A DNA stretch of 64,000 bases from Coccinella septempunctata (Eukaryota > Arthropoda > Insecta > Coleoptera > Coccinellidae), in assembly GCF_907165205.1 (NCBI RefSeq), contig NC_058197.1, forward strand, positions 19,367,766 through 19,431,765. The letters run 5' to 3'. The notes beneath the pieces were generated by a model, which worked only from the letters and a program-made list of their open reading frames with translations, was not told the DNA's origin and searched no databases. Of the stretch, positions 1-9,694 are shown piece by piece. Within the stretch, counting starts at the first letter, position 1. Every line of letters starts with the position of its first letter. The translations under genes and the position numbers were made by a program.

Positions 1-27
1 AATATATTATATATATTTCACTTTCAG

Positions 28-317
28 AGGATTTGAAAACCAAACCCTTCATATCTAATGTAAGAAATGAGAAGAGTGATGGTTTGATGCTGAATTTATT
101 CAAAAAGAACTTTCTTCCTGAAGATGCCTATGTTGATGCAAATTGTCAACCTGAATCTGATTTCAAAAAGTAATTGTTGGATTGTGAAACATATTTTAAA
201 TTATTCACATTTTTTTTCAGAATTATGGTTAACGATGTGAAGAAAATGGGGCCTTTGAAGAGAAAAATATATTCAGCTAAAAACTGCAGCAAGAAACACC
301 TCACGAAACCATTTTAA
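28..317 (+). CDS. 3' end of an unrecognised gene (last two exons)
   Basis: Two exons read in one frame. Exon 28-169 follows a TTTCAG acceptor. It is spliced over an intron at 170-220 (GTAATTG to a poly-T/CAG acceptor) to exon 221-317, which ends in TAA. The first intron base falls inside a TAA, so without splicing the frame stops at once; splicing extends it by about 32 codons. The visible tail is basic and lysine-rich (for example MGPLKRKIYSAKNCSKKHL), with no domain I recognise. The 5' part lies outside the window. A nuclear protein is possible from the basic tail, but this is only a guess. Confidence 0.55.
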
Positions 318-647
318 TATCATTGTTTTATAGGAATGATTTTTTTATATTAAACAGTTGTTTTTCCTCAGTCTTGGAAATTATTTCTATCCTGAATAAT
401 GCTACACTGGATCTTTATGGCAGGCCTAGATGTGATCATAAATTATTTTTTTTCGTTCCTTGAATCGAATCAATTTTTCGTGGACTGAAATCATCGGAGA
501 AGAAGCGATCAATCAATAATACCATATTCTATGGTTTTTACCTAACCTCACATTATAAAAAGCGTTCATTGCCGCTGTACAAACGTTTTGAGCAGAATTC
601 CAAATAACACTTATTTCTTGAAATTTTTTCATAACTAATCAACCAAA
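318..647. other. intergenic: 3' UTR of the first gene and SmD3 promoter
   Basis: About 330 bp, A/T-rich. I see no convincing AATAAA for the upstream gene; ATTAAA-like variants occur around 350. The SmD3 5' UTR should lie in the last 100 bp before 648. No TATA box is obvious. Confidence 0.4.
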
Positions 648-1161
648 ATGTCTATTGGGGTACCACTTAAAGTTCTTCACGAAGCTGAAGGCCATATAGT
701 CACCTGCGAAACAATTACTGGAGAAGTGTACAGAGGCAAGCTTATCGAAGCCGAGGACAACATGAACTGCCAAATGTCCCAAATTTCTGTTACATACAGG
801 GATGGTAGAGTTTCCCAATTGGAAAATGTGTATATCAGAGGATCTAAGATAAGGTTTCTCATTCTGCCGGATATGTTGAAAAATGCCCCGATGTTTAAGA
901 AACAAACCAAAGCGGGCACTGCTGGGAGGGGTAAGAGTGCCATACTTCGAGCACAAGGTAAGATATTTGTCTATTAGTTGATTATTATCAAAATGGTGGT
1001 GTATTGTTTGGGTAATTTCAATATTAAATATAAGGGACGTTTCCTACATGAAATTTTTCCTTGCAGCTGCTAGAGGGAGAGGACGAGGAATACAGCCGCC
1101 TACAAGAGGTGGGAGAGGTAGTTGGCAACCACAACAGGGTAATATGGGTAGAGGTAGATAG
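648..1161 (+). CDS. SmD3: small nuclear ribonucleoprotein Sm D3
   Basis: Exons 648-957 and 1067-1161 encode 134 residues. SmD3 is one of the seven Sm proteins that form the ring on U1, U2, U4 and U5 snRNAs, assembled in the cytoplasm by the SMN complex and acting in the spliceosome. The Sm1 segment (residues about 6-50, GHIVTCETITGEVYRGKL) and the Sm2 segment (IRGSKIRFLILPDMLKNAP, about 64-84) match the family closely. The second exon supplies the C-terminal RG-rich tail (ARGRGRG, RGGRG, MGRGR), the part that is symmetrically dimethylated in the family. The length is close to the human protein (126 residues). The start ATG sits in an AACCAAAATG context. The intron is 109 bp. The poly(A) signal AATAAA is at 1262-1267, next to the convergent COQ5 end. 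Confidence 0.97.
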
Positions 1162-1261
1162 TCATAAGGTTTGCTTTGTAATCATTTCATTATTTTAATT
1201 TTATATCTAAGATTTCTGAGTGGAATTTTTTTTTGTGATGTATTTCGACCATATGTTATTG

Positions 1262-1295
1262 AATAAACAAAAAGAATTTTCTATAAATTTTTATT
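1262..1295. terminator. facing poly(A) signals of SmD3 and COQ5
   Basis: AATAAA on the plus strand at 1262-1267 serves SmD3. TTTATT at 1290-1295 (AATAAA on the minus strand) serves COQ5, only 5 bp beyond its stop codon at 1300-1302. Cleavage 10-30 nt past each signal would make the two mRNAs overlap or abut. Confidence 0.7.
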
Positions 1296-1299
1296 TCCA

Positions 1300-2394
1300 T
1301 CATAGTTTGAATCCTGAATGTATTGCCACAACACCGTTTGTTAAGTTTTCATAAGAAACAGCTCTGAACCCTGCTTCTTCTATCATTTCTTTGAATTTTT
1401 CCTAAAATTTGGTGATAAAATAAAAATGCAAGATTAAGTAGAGGTAATCATTTTATTCACCTGGTTTGGAAACTGCCTGATACTCTCAACTAAATACTGA
1501 TAAGGCTGCCACTGTCCTGCAACGATTTGACCAAGAACTGGTATCACTTGAAAACTGTATTGATCATACACCCTAAAATAAGGATTATAAATCAGCCCAA
1601 TCGAATTTCCACATCTTCCGAAAATAATTACCATTGTAAGATCGGATTCTCCACCTGACTGAACTCTAGACACAAAAACCTACCACCAGGTTGCAAAACC
1701 CTGTACGCTTCATTCAAAACTTGATCTATATGCGTCATATTCCTAATACCAAAAGCTACAGTGTAAGCCGTGAATGAATTGTCTTCAAAAGGTAACATTT
1801 CGGCATTTGCTTCTTTCCAGCTGATCAGGGTTTGGTCCAGATTCAACTTTTTACTTCTCTCTCTTCCAACATCTAGCATATTCTTGTTTATGTCGGAAAC
1901 AACAACATGGCAACCGTTTTCGCATTTTCCATTTTTTATGTAGTTCAAGAAACGGAAAGCTATGTCACCTGTGAAAATTTTCTATAATTCAGTTTTCGAA
2001 AACGTCGTTCGAACAATACCAGTTCCCCCAGCCATGTCTAGTAAGGTTGTATTTGCAGTCGGTGCTAATCGATGCATGAATATATCTTTCCATATCCTGT
2101 GTATAAACAAACTGGTTACATCATTCATTATGTCATAGTTTGTAGCAACATCTTCGAACACCTTATGAACTAAAAAAACCTTAGTTAGTGAGATGTAATA
2201 GCTTTTTGTGGAAGAATTTCACCTTTGCCAACTTTTTCACTCGCGTTTATCTCCTGAAATCCGAAGTGGGTTTTCTCTTCTTCGGTAGATTCATTCTGCG
2301 ACCGAGATGCACCTCGTTTTATCGTATTTGAAGTTAAATTTCTTAAAATATTCCTATTTAATGTTGAATTTAAAAATAATTTTCCACTAATCAT
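1300..2394 (-). CDS. Coq5: COQ5, 2-methoxy-6-polyprenyl-1,4-benzoquinol methyltransferase, mitochondrial
   Basis: Five exons, in transcription order: 2394-2223, 2169-2020, 1968-1632, 1572-1461 and 1401-1300, giving 290 residues. The enzyme is the SAM-dependent C-methyltransferase of ubiquinone biosynthesis on the matrix side of the inner mitochondrial membrane (CoQ synthome). Visible family features are the SAM-binding motif I, LLDMAGGTGDIAF (residues about 99-111), the later motif DNSFTAYTVAFGIRN, the post-motif PGGRFLCLEFS, and the C-terminal VIPVLGQIVAGQWQPYQYLVES with a final AIHSGFKL. The N-terminus chosen here (MISGKLFLNSTLNRNILRN) is a basic, hydroxylated presequence. In-frame ATGs also lie upstream, the longest at 2481 (319 residues), so the true start is uncertain. 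All four introns are 50-60 bp. Confidence 0.95.
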
Positions 2395-5340
2395 TTTGAG
2401 GTTAAGTTCTGTGACCAATTTCAAAAACATAGAAACGGATTTATTTATGAAATCGTGGAACTGAAAAATAGTAAACTTCATAGTTTTTATAAATTTTTAT
2501 TCGTCTTAAATTAATTTGAAAAAATCATACTCATTTGTAGAAACATAAGCGAATCATCTTGGCAATTCTTAGAATTACCGAACTCTTGTGTATTTAAATC
2601 TTCAAACTAACATATTCGTACCTTCTATTTTTTAAACACCACAAAATTGCTGCAATGGAATTATTCATAATTACAATACCCTGAGGCTAGTGTTGACGAA
2701 AGAAGGACCTAATCAGTATTGAGGATAGATTGCAATTATGAACAACACCTTCCAACAGTACCCTACATAAGAGAAACACCTAGTCTCGATATTTATTAGA
2801 AAGACATCACCTTAGCTCTAATTCAGTCGATTTTACAGCATTTCCATCAAGAAACTTGTCCATTTCATGAGAGATTTGATGAATTGTAGCCACAAGATCA
2901 ATTCGAATGGATAAAAATATTTACATCCTGCGAGGACTAGATTTTAATGGAAACGATGTAAAACTCGACTATTTCTTCTCAAATTTGTGCAGATATTAAT
3001 AAAACCCTTTCACACAAGGTAAAATGCAAGATATCTTAACAGCAAAGTCATTTAATGTTTCCGTTTAATCGATCTTTTAAATGGGTACCGTTTTCTCATT
3101 TTCACCACTCGAACAACTCGATGCCTGGGTACGTGTGTAGCAGGACCGGAATCAAACCGTTCAGAAAGTACAAAATCCTCGAATTCTATCTACAAAATTA
3201 AAACCCTGGATGGCTCTACAGCGTATTCCTCGATTTTTTTCATAAGAGTGTGATTTCAATAGAAAATTATCTCAAGAACACGGGGAAATCAATAATAGAC
3301 ATCTTCAATGATAAATTCGAACTTAAACTTCATCTTTGCAACATTAAATTTTAGTATATCATTTTTGTTATCACTAAAAAGCTATATTAGGGTAGTACAA
3401 TGAAAGAATAACGCCTGGTCAAAGGTTTGTTTCGGCAGCTCCGAACAAATTTGAAGGAGACTGTTGCTAACACCGTTGGAATGATCAACGTTCCAGGTCG
3501 GGTAACAAATAAATTCGTCCCCTTCATTACTGGCTGATTCAAACGAGGTTCTCTCTAAAAGTGATCATATACCACTCGAAAAAAACATTCAGAAACCTAC
3601 TTAAACTATACATGAAAAAACAAACGTTTGACCTTTGGATCAATAATACGATCTTATATAAAAATCAATAGTGACTAGTCAACTACAAAATGAACAAGAA
3701 CAAAGAAACAGAACATATAGTGTCCCTTCTATAATCTGAAAAACAAAAATATATCTTTCATTATATATATTTCAATTTGTTTTATAAAATTTTGATGCAA
3801 AATTCGTCAAACTTAAGGGAATTTAGTAAATCTAATCACAATGTTTTTTTTACCAATAATGAATTGTTTTCGATATTCGAAAAATTCTCTCCCTCACCGT
3901 CCATTTTCGGGCACCACTTGACTAAAGCTCTAATAATTTTTTTCAACCCACAACAAAAGATACACATCACAATACCTTTGTGCCCAACAATAATTCCCCC
4001 ATCTCGATAAAGAACAGAACATTGAAAAAACAGATTTTAAGCATCCAAAAATACATGAAAACTGAACAAGTGTAGCCTTAAAATTAATCAACAGGAAATA
4101 CTTTCACATGAATCATTTTATCATTGGGTCACCCTGTATCTGTAGCTCCTAAGGCTGAAAGGAAATCTTCAAGAATTCAAATTACATACATTCAGAGTTC
4201 CAACAACGCAAGAAACACATTTGTCTGAAGCGATCAGGCTTCGATTTTTGCTCGTGTACAAAACGGTTGGCAGTTGAAGAGGTAGTTCTTTTGTACTATA
4301 AAAACACATCTTACTCCGCCGCCAAATGAGAGTTATTGAGAAACAGACAAAAAAAAAGGATGATAAGAAATAAAATAATACTAGAATAGCGTACTGTATA
4401 TAATTTTGTCTGATGGCAAGTGTATGAAAAAAAATTAAAGTATATAAATAAATAAAAGATCTTTATTATAAATACATAAATAATTTAACATCACAGAAAC
4501 ATCATAAACATGAACCGATCAAAATATAATTAAAATCGAAATATAACATCTATTTAGAAAATTCTTTAGCGAAAACCCTTTCAAATTCTATCAATTTCGA
4601 AAAACACTAATTGTGGTGCCCTTATCGATTCTTCAATGTTTTCCTGATCAAACTTACACAGATCCATCCCAAATATTAACAACTTAAAAATCAGCTAAAT
4701 AAACAATTCATCTTTTTTTGTAATATTTTCAACATATAATAGAGAATCTAACATTTATAGTGTTTTAAAACACTGCTCTGAAAACCAACTGTCGAATCAA
4801 ATTTTTGCCATTAGGGTCTCGTCCCATCCGTTTCTCAATCGAATTATTTTATTTTGTCAGCGAGATTTACTTGTTATTTTCTTCCACGTGGTGAATCATC
4901 GGATGCACAGACCGAGACGAGACACTAATGGCGCTACTGTCCAATTTTATAATTTGTTATATTAATAAATCTAATAGTCTAAAATGGCAGAGACGCCTAC
5001 TTTAAACTTGTCCCGGTGTCTTGCTGAGTATTGTTTCCCACCTAGAAGCAACAAAGGATCCCATTATTGGCTCACTGTGGCAAGCAAACTCTGCGGATTC
5101 AAGCCCAAACCGAACAATCAATGAATAATCTTCGTTTAAAGTAAAAAATTCAGGAAAATCCGTTCGTTTTTGGCAAACGTACAACGAAACTTCCAAGAAA
5201 TCACCCAGTTTTTCACAGAAAACTTTTTAGACTGATGAGAATTGTTCAGTTAGTGAATTTAATGTTGAAACCAAGAACTACTTCACAGATCCTTCGAATA
5301 ACGTTAAAATATACCTTTACAAAAAGATCCACCTCGAGTT
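2395..5340. other. noncoding: COQ5 5' flank and probable Pur-alpha 3' UTR
   Basis: About 2.9 kb, strongly A/T-rich, with no reading frame resembling a known protein. TTTATT around 4461-4467 (AATAAA on the minus strand) is a plausible poly(A) site for Pur-alpha and would give a 3' UTR of roughly 900 bp. Short open frames at 3777-4010 and 5002-5196 have low-complexity or unfamiliar products, and I do not call them. COQ5 transcription should start near 2400-2600 on the minus strand. Confidence 0.4.
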
Positions 5341-5420
5341 TCAATGCAACGCAGGCTACAAAAACGAACCACATGTAAAAATCGAGGAGGGGGGAGAATC
5401 AGAGGTGTGGGGCACTCACC
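5341..5420 (-). other. Pur-alpha: alternative 3' end of Pur-alpha (62-bp intron, inferred)
   Basis: The reading frame reaches TTG at 5420 and is followed by GTGAGT. Splicing to the acceptor TTTTTGTAG at 5357-5356 keeps phase 0 and gives the ending PALH-stop (5341-5343) in place of the unspliced VSAPHL-stop. Neither ending adds a known motif. The choice cannot be made from sequence alone. Confidence 0.35.
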
Positions 5421-7886
5421 AATGTGTGCTGATCCGAACCGGGACCGGAACTGACCCCCTGTCCCCCGGACTGGCCCTGGGAACCGAGGGGTTTGTTCAG
5501 CTTGTCGCAGTAGTCGGCCAGTATGTCCCGGAACCTGGGCCAGCTCTTCTCTGGCAGGGTGATGGCGGTCCTGAAGTTCGTCTTGACCTCGCTGATGCGC
5601 ATGTACACGCCGCGGTTGTTCTGGCCGATGTCGAAGTAGAAATTCTTGTTGTCGACATGCATCTGGTTCCCTTCGGGCAGGTCGTGTTTGTAAGCGTGTT
5701 CGTCCTTCAAGGGGAAACTCGTTAATAGGGACTCTAAGTCTATCCGATCAATGATTTACCTGAGTAAATTCGTCCAAGAGATCCGTGAGCGCGTCCCTAA
5801 ACTCGATCATGCCCTGGGCGGGTATGGCGACCTGGGAGCGAGGCCCTCCCCTCGTGATGGTCTGCGAGACGCGCAGGAAGCGGCCTCTGGCGTTCTCCTT
5901 CAGGTCCAGATAGTAACGTCTGTTGTCCTTCATCATCATCTCGCTCTTCAGCTTGCCGTCCTCTGGCACGTTGTCGGGATTAGGGGGCCCTGCAAGAAGG
6001 AATTCTATCGATAGACGATACTTATGAGCGGATGGATAGGTAAGGGGAGATGCTCCTCACCCAGTGATGAGTAGTATTCGCTGAAGGCGGACAGGTGATC
6101 CCTGAACTCTGCGGCCGTGGAGAGGGCCAGGAAGATTTGGGACCGACGACCGTCCGCTCCGATCTGCAGGAGAAAAAATTAATTTGAAAAAGATGGACCA
6201 GCGCCAGCTAGAGCTTGGAAATATTCCGAATATTTACGGAACATACCCCCCTTAACTCTATGTTCTTGTCAAGATAAATTTGACATCTTCCTGATGACAG
6301 GATCACAGAATGATAAATTTGTTTCTATGACTCTCTTTAAAATGTTTGCTGTTTGAAATTTCACAACATTTCATTCTAAGCTTGAATTAACTACATTCAC
6401 AACACAGAAATAGTTCAATAACTAAAGCAATTAATTCTTCAAAAAATAAAACAGTTTAACCTAACCTCAGATCATCTGACTTAACCTAACTCAACTTGAT
6501 CTAACATAACCATGATTCTTCTTTAGGGGAAATTTGTTTTTCAAGGTGTAAAGCGATTAGAAGAATTAAGAAGCCAGTGATATCCCCTAGAACATTTCTT
6601 TCCAACTGGCTAGAAGTTTCAGCTCCTCATATAAAGAGGTAAACAAAAAGTTCAATTGTAGACAACTCACCTCTGCAACTTTGATAAAGCGACCTCTCCG
6701 ATTTTGTTTGACATCTAAATAAAATCGTTTGCTCTGAATCTGGAGCATTTTTGTCGCCAGTTCCTGTTCGACATGTGCTTGGGGACCTACAAAAAACACC
6801 AATATCAGCAAAAAACAACACATCTCCGTTTGGCACAACCACTAAGAGTTATATATAGTGAAAAACCATACTGGGATCCTTCCAATATTGGATCTTCTCG
6901 AAGGGCCACTGTGACTGCATACCAGGATACATGACAACACAAAACAAACTGTATATATGAATGAGAAAACACACAATTATGAAAAAAATTCGGAGGCAAA
7001 ACTACCGGCGCGAAACTCTACATGCTGAATGGGATGAAGGATGAAGTGATTCAGAGGTTGTAGCCAGCAAACGTGCACAGGTTCCAAGAAATCCTGTGAC
7101 TCATACTTAAGACAATTTCATTCATGAAAATGATGATCTTGGCGCAGTTCCTACTGACCGACGTATCGATAAGTATGAATTGGTAGGTTATCTATGTTTG
7201 AGGGCAAATCCTATCGTGAATTAAGCAGAAATGCGAGCCATACTAACCTGGGTCGTAGTCACTGCTCCCTTGCTCCATACCTTGATGATATTCTACAAGT
7301 TAAACGAGTCAAGTTATTAACAAGGATACTTCTTCCAAGGAACAATCTTCTAATCTATCAATATCACCGATTACACAAACCCATCAAACGAAAATCAAGC
7401 GAAATACGGACGATGTCCTCGGGAAACATAATTTCTCTCCGTAAGGCTCACATTTGAACATTTCAACGTAAGGGCTCAAAGGAAAGCCAACCTAACAAAC
7501 GTTATCCAAGGTCATTTAGAGCCTACGACAATCCACACTACATTGCAGAGTTTTTGCAGCTTATCTGACCTAATTAATGGCATTAATCAATTCGATATCG
7601 TATCAATCACCGATAAACCACTGTTTCGCACAAAGATAATCTATCATTACGATACAATAGCCTCGGAAATCACGGTTTTCATTTGGGTTACAATTGAAAT
7701 ATCGCCATTTTGCATCACTTGTCAAAATTGCAGGACTGATATTGCAGCATCCAATAGGGATTTCGTGGAGATTTTATCGGAGATTGGGGAAAAACATATG
7801 GGCAATCTGCCTGTAATATAATCGTGCAAATTTATTCACTTACTTTGCGAACTTGAACCCTCATCTCCACTTCCTAATTCCGACAT
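5399..7886 (-). CDS. Pur-alpha: Pur-alpha, purine-rich single-stranded nucleic-acid binding protein
   Basis: Exons in transcription order: 7886-7844, 6786-6671, 6163-6061, 5989-5760 and 5704-5399, giving 265 residues. PUR proteins bind GGN-rich single-stranded DNA and RNA and act in transcription, replication and dendritic mRNA transport. Three PUR repeats are visible, each with the family core: KRFYLDVKQNRRGRFIKVAE (I), RRYYLDLKENARGRFLRVSQ (II) and KNFYFDIGQNNRGVYMRISE (III). Repeats I and II form the intramolecular nucleic-acid binding fold and III mediates dimerisation. The short first exon encodes MSELGSGDEGSSSQ. A Gly/Ser/Gln-rich tail follows repeat III. The last exon contains a strong donor (GTGAGT at 5419-5414), and an acceptor at 5357-5356 would splice in phase to a four-codon end at 5341, so two C-termini are possible. 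The 1,057-bp intron 1 (6787-7843) holds nothing recognisable. Confidence 0.95.
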
Positions 7887-9694
7887 TGCAAACCCTCACA
7901 CACTCAACCTTCACTAACTTGGGGCAAACGCAAAAGTCACCAGAAATATCACTAATCATATACGGCTGTTCCGATTGACCGTGAAACAGCTGAGCTGTAG
8001 ACCTGTTTTATTAATTAATAGACTATTTCAATGTAGAGACGAGGGAAGCTGCCGAAACACTAAATAACAACGTAAAGTTTGCCTTCTACAGGAATGTCAC
8101 CTTTCTGGGATCATTCGGAGACTCACGTTTTGAGTGAAATCGGAAGAGCGCTATAATAAAAGCAATCGGGAGTCTATTTTTGAATGGCATTCAAGTATTC
8201 TACAAATATTCAGATTTTATAATGGGAAAAATAAAATAGTTGAGAAAATTCCGCTATTGAATCATGAAACTAATGAAAAATGACATCGATTTCGGTACAC
8301 CTATATGTTGCGCTCTTTTTCTGCCTTTATTGAAACTAAGGAATTGAGTTGATTACTTTGAAATGAATTTTCCTCTATTACAATTTTCAAGCGTTTTGGG
8401 ACTCAAAAAGCGATTAGACATAGACAAATATATTAGAATTAATCTATTTATTTATGGTCAACATTCACGTTTTCCTTTTTATGAATGTGACAACTAATTA
8501 TTAGTAAGTAATTCCTAGTATGAATGAGAGCATTTTCCTGGATCTCTATTCAAAATAGCCGTATCAAAGCATAAAAGAAGTGATGTCATCGCTTGTATAA
8601 TTCTGGAATTCAAAATTGAATCCAACGTTGAATCGTGACGTAAAGAGCCGATTATTGCCATTGGAAGGTGAGGTAATCAATCTATTTTAAATTGCAATTA
8701 TCAACTTCGACTAAAATCGGAAAATAGAGGTTGTGCGCCAGCGCAATGCATATATCCTTCCTCGACCGCCTGACGGCGAGGGCAACAAAGATGGCTATGG
8801 TTATGTCCGCCATTTTCTAAAGTGAGATAGAACAAGTTGTTTTTACTGATTTTCTCGAAAATTACGCCGTTTTCTATTCCATTTTGAACGGGTTATGAAC
8901 CTACGGGTTCGAATTTTCCTAAAATCGACACCGGGGGGCAGAATCAAATCGAAAATCCTATATTATTCCTTGAATCCAGTTCGGCGTCTTCTAGAAGCGT
9001 TTTAGTGATAGAGGAGGTAGGTGAATGGTTTTCTTTGTTCTGCACTTATTTCATTTCAACTTTATCAGCGTCTTTGTTTGTAAAAAGAGATAAATTCGGA
9101 GGAAGTAAAATTTCGAAAGAAATTTTGGAAATCTGGTAGGGGCAAGCTTGTAGAGGGGCTAAAGGATAATTTTCGTTTTATTAACCGCACCCATATTGAC
9201 CGAAAGCCCTTTTTTTTTTTTTTCAAAAACCCATGGATCGAATTTGTGGAACCGGCATCTAGCGCATATTTATTTACCCAATTTAAGCAATTTAATATTC
9301 TATTGGAAATCCAGCCATTGATTTTATTTATTTTTCATGAATTTCATTCACAACTGATGTGTACTCTGATAAATATCATCAGAAATTTCAATGAATATTA
9401 ATTAATTTATTGGAATCCACTTTTTACCCATACAAAATAATTGTGAAAAACTTGCAGGTGCAAACAAGGAAGATGAATAAATATATTTCTTTTCCCGGGA
9501 AATATGGCCATTTTCAAATCTCCTACCAGATAACCACAAAATTTTTTTTGATCAACTTGAGAAAAAAATACAAATGATTCAGTGGAGAATCAAGAATGCT
9601 TTTTCCAATGGATACAGCAAGTTCATACTTTTCTTTCATATATTAATATGAGCACGATTCTGAACAATCCAACTTTCAGAGCACAGACCGAACC
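7887..9694. other. intergenic: divergent promoters of Pur-alpha and the zinc-finger gene, with a possible 5' UTR exon
   Basis: About 1.8 kb. Around 8790-8820 there is an AAGATGGC word and, close by in inverted orientation, GCCATTTT; both resemble YY1/Pleiohomeotic core sites. They lie in a locally GC-rich stretch that may be the zinc-finger gene promoter. A GAGGAG|GTAGGTGAA donor-like site at about 9015 could end a noncoding first exon joined to the acceptor at 9678-9679. A poly-T run lies near 9210. No coding frame is evident. Confidence 0.35.

Noticed and set aside
3777..4010. 77-codon open frame in the Pur-alpha/COQ5 spacer
   Set aside because: Product is low-complexity (Phe/Asn/Ser/Ile-rich), shows no family features, and lies in a probable 3' UTR or intergenic stretch.
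5002..5196. 64-codon minus-strand frame below Pur-alpha as a possible extra Pur-alpha exon
   Set aside because: No acceptor in the right phase joins it convincingly, and the peptide does not resemble any Pur-alpha tail known to me.
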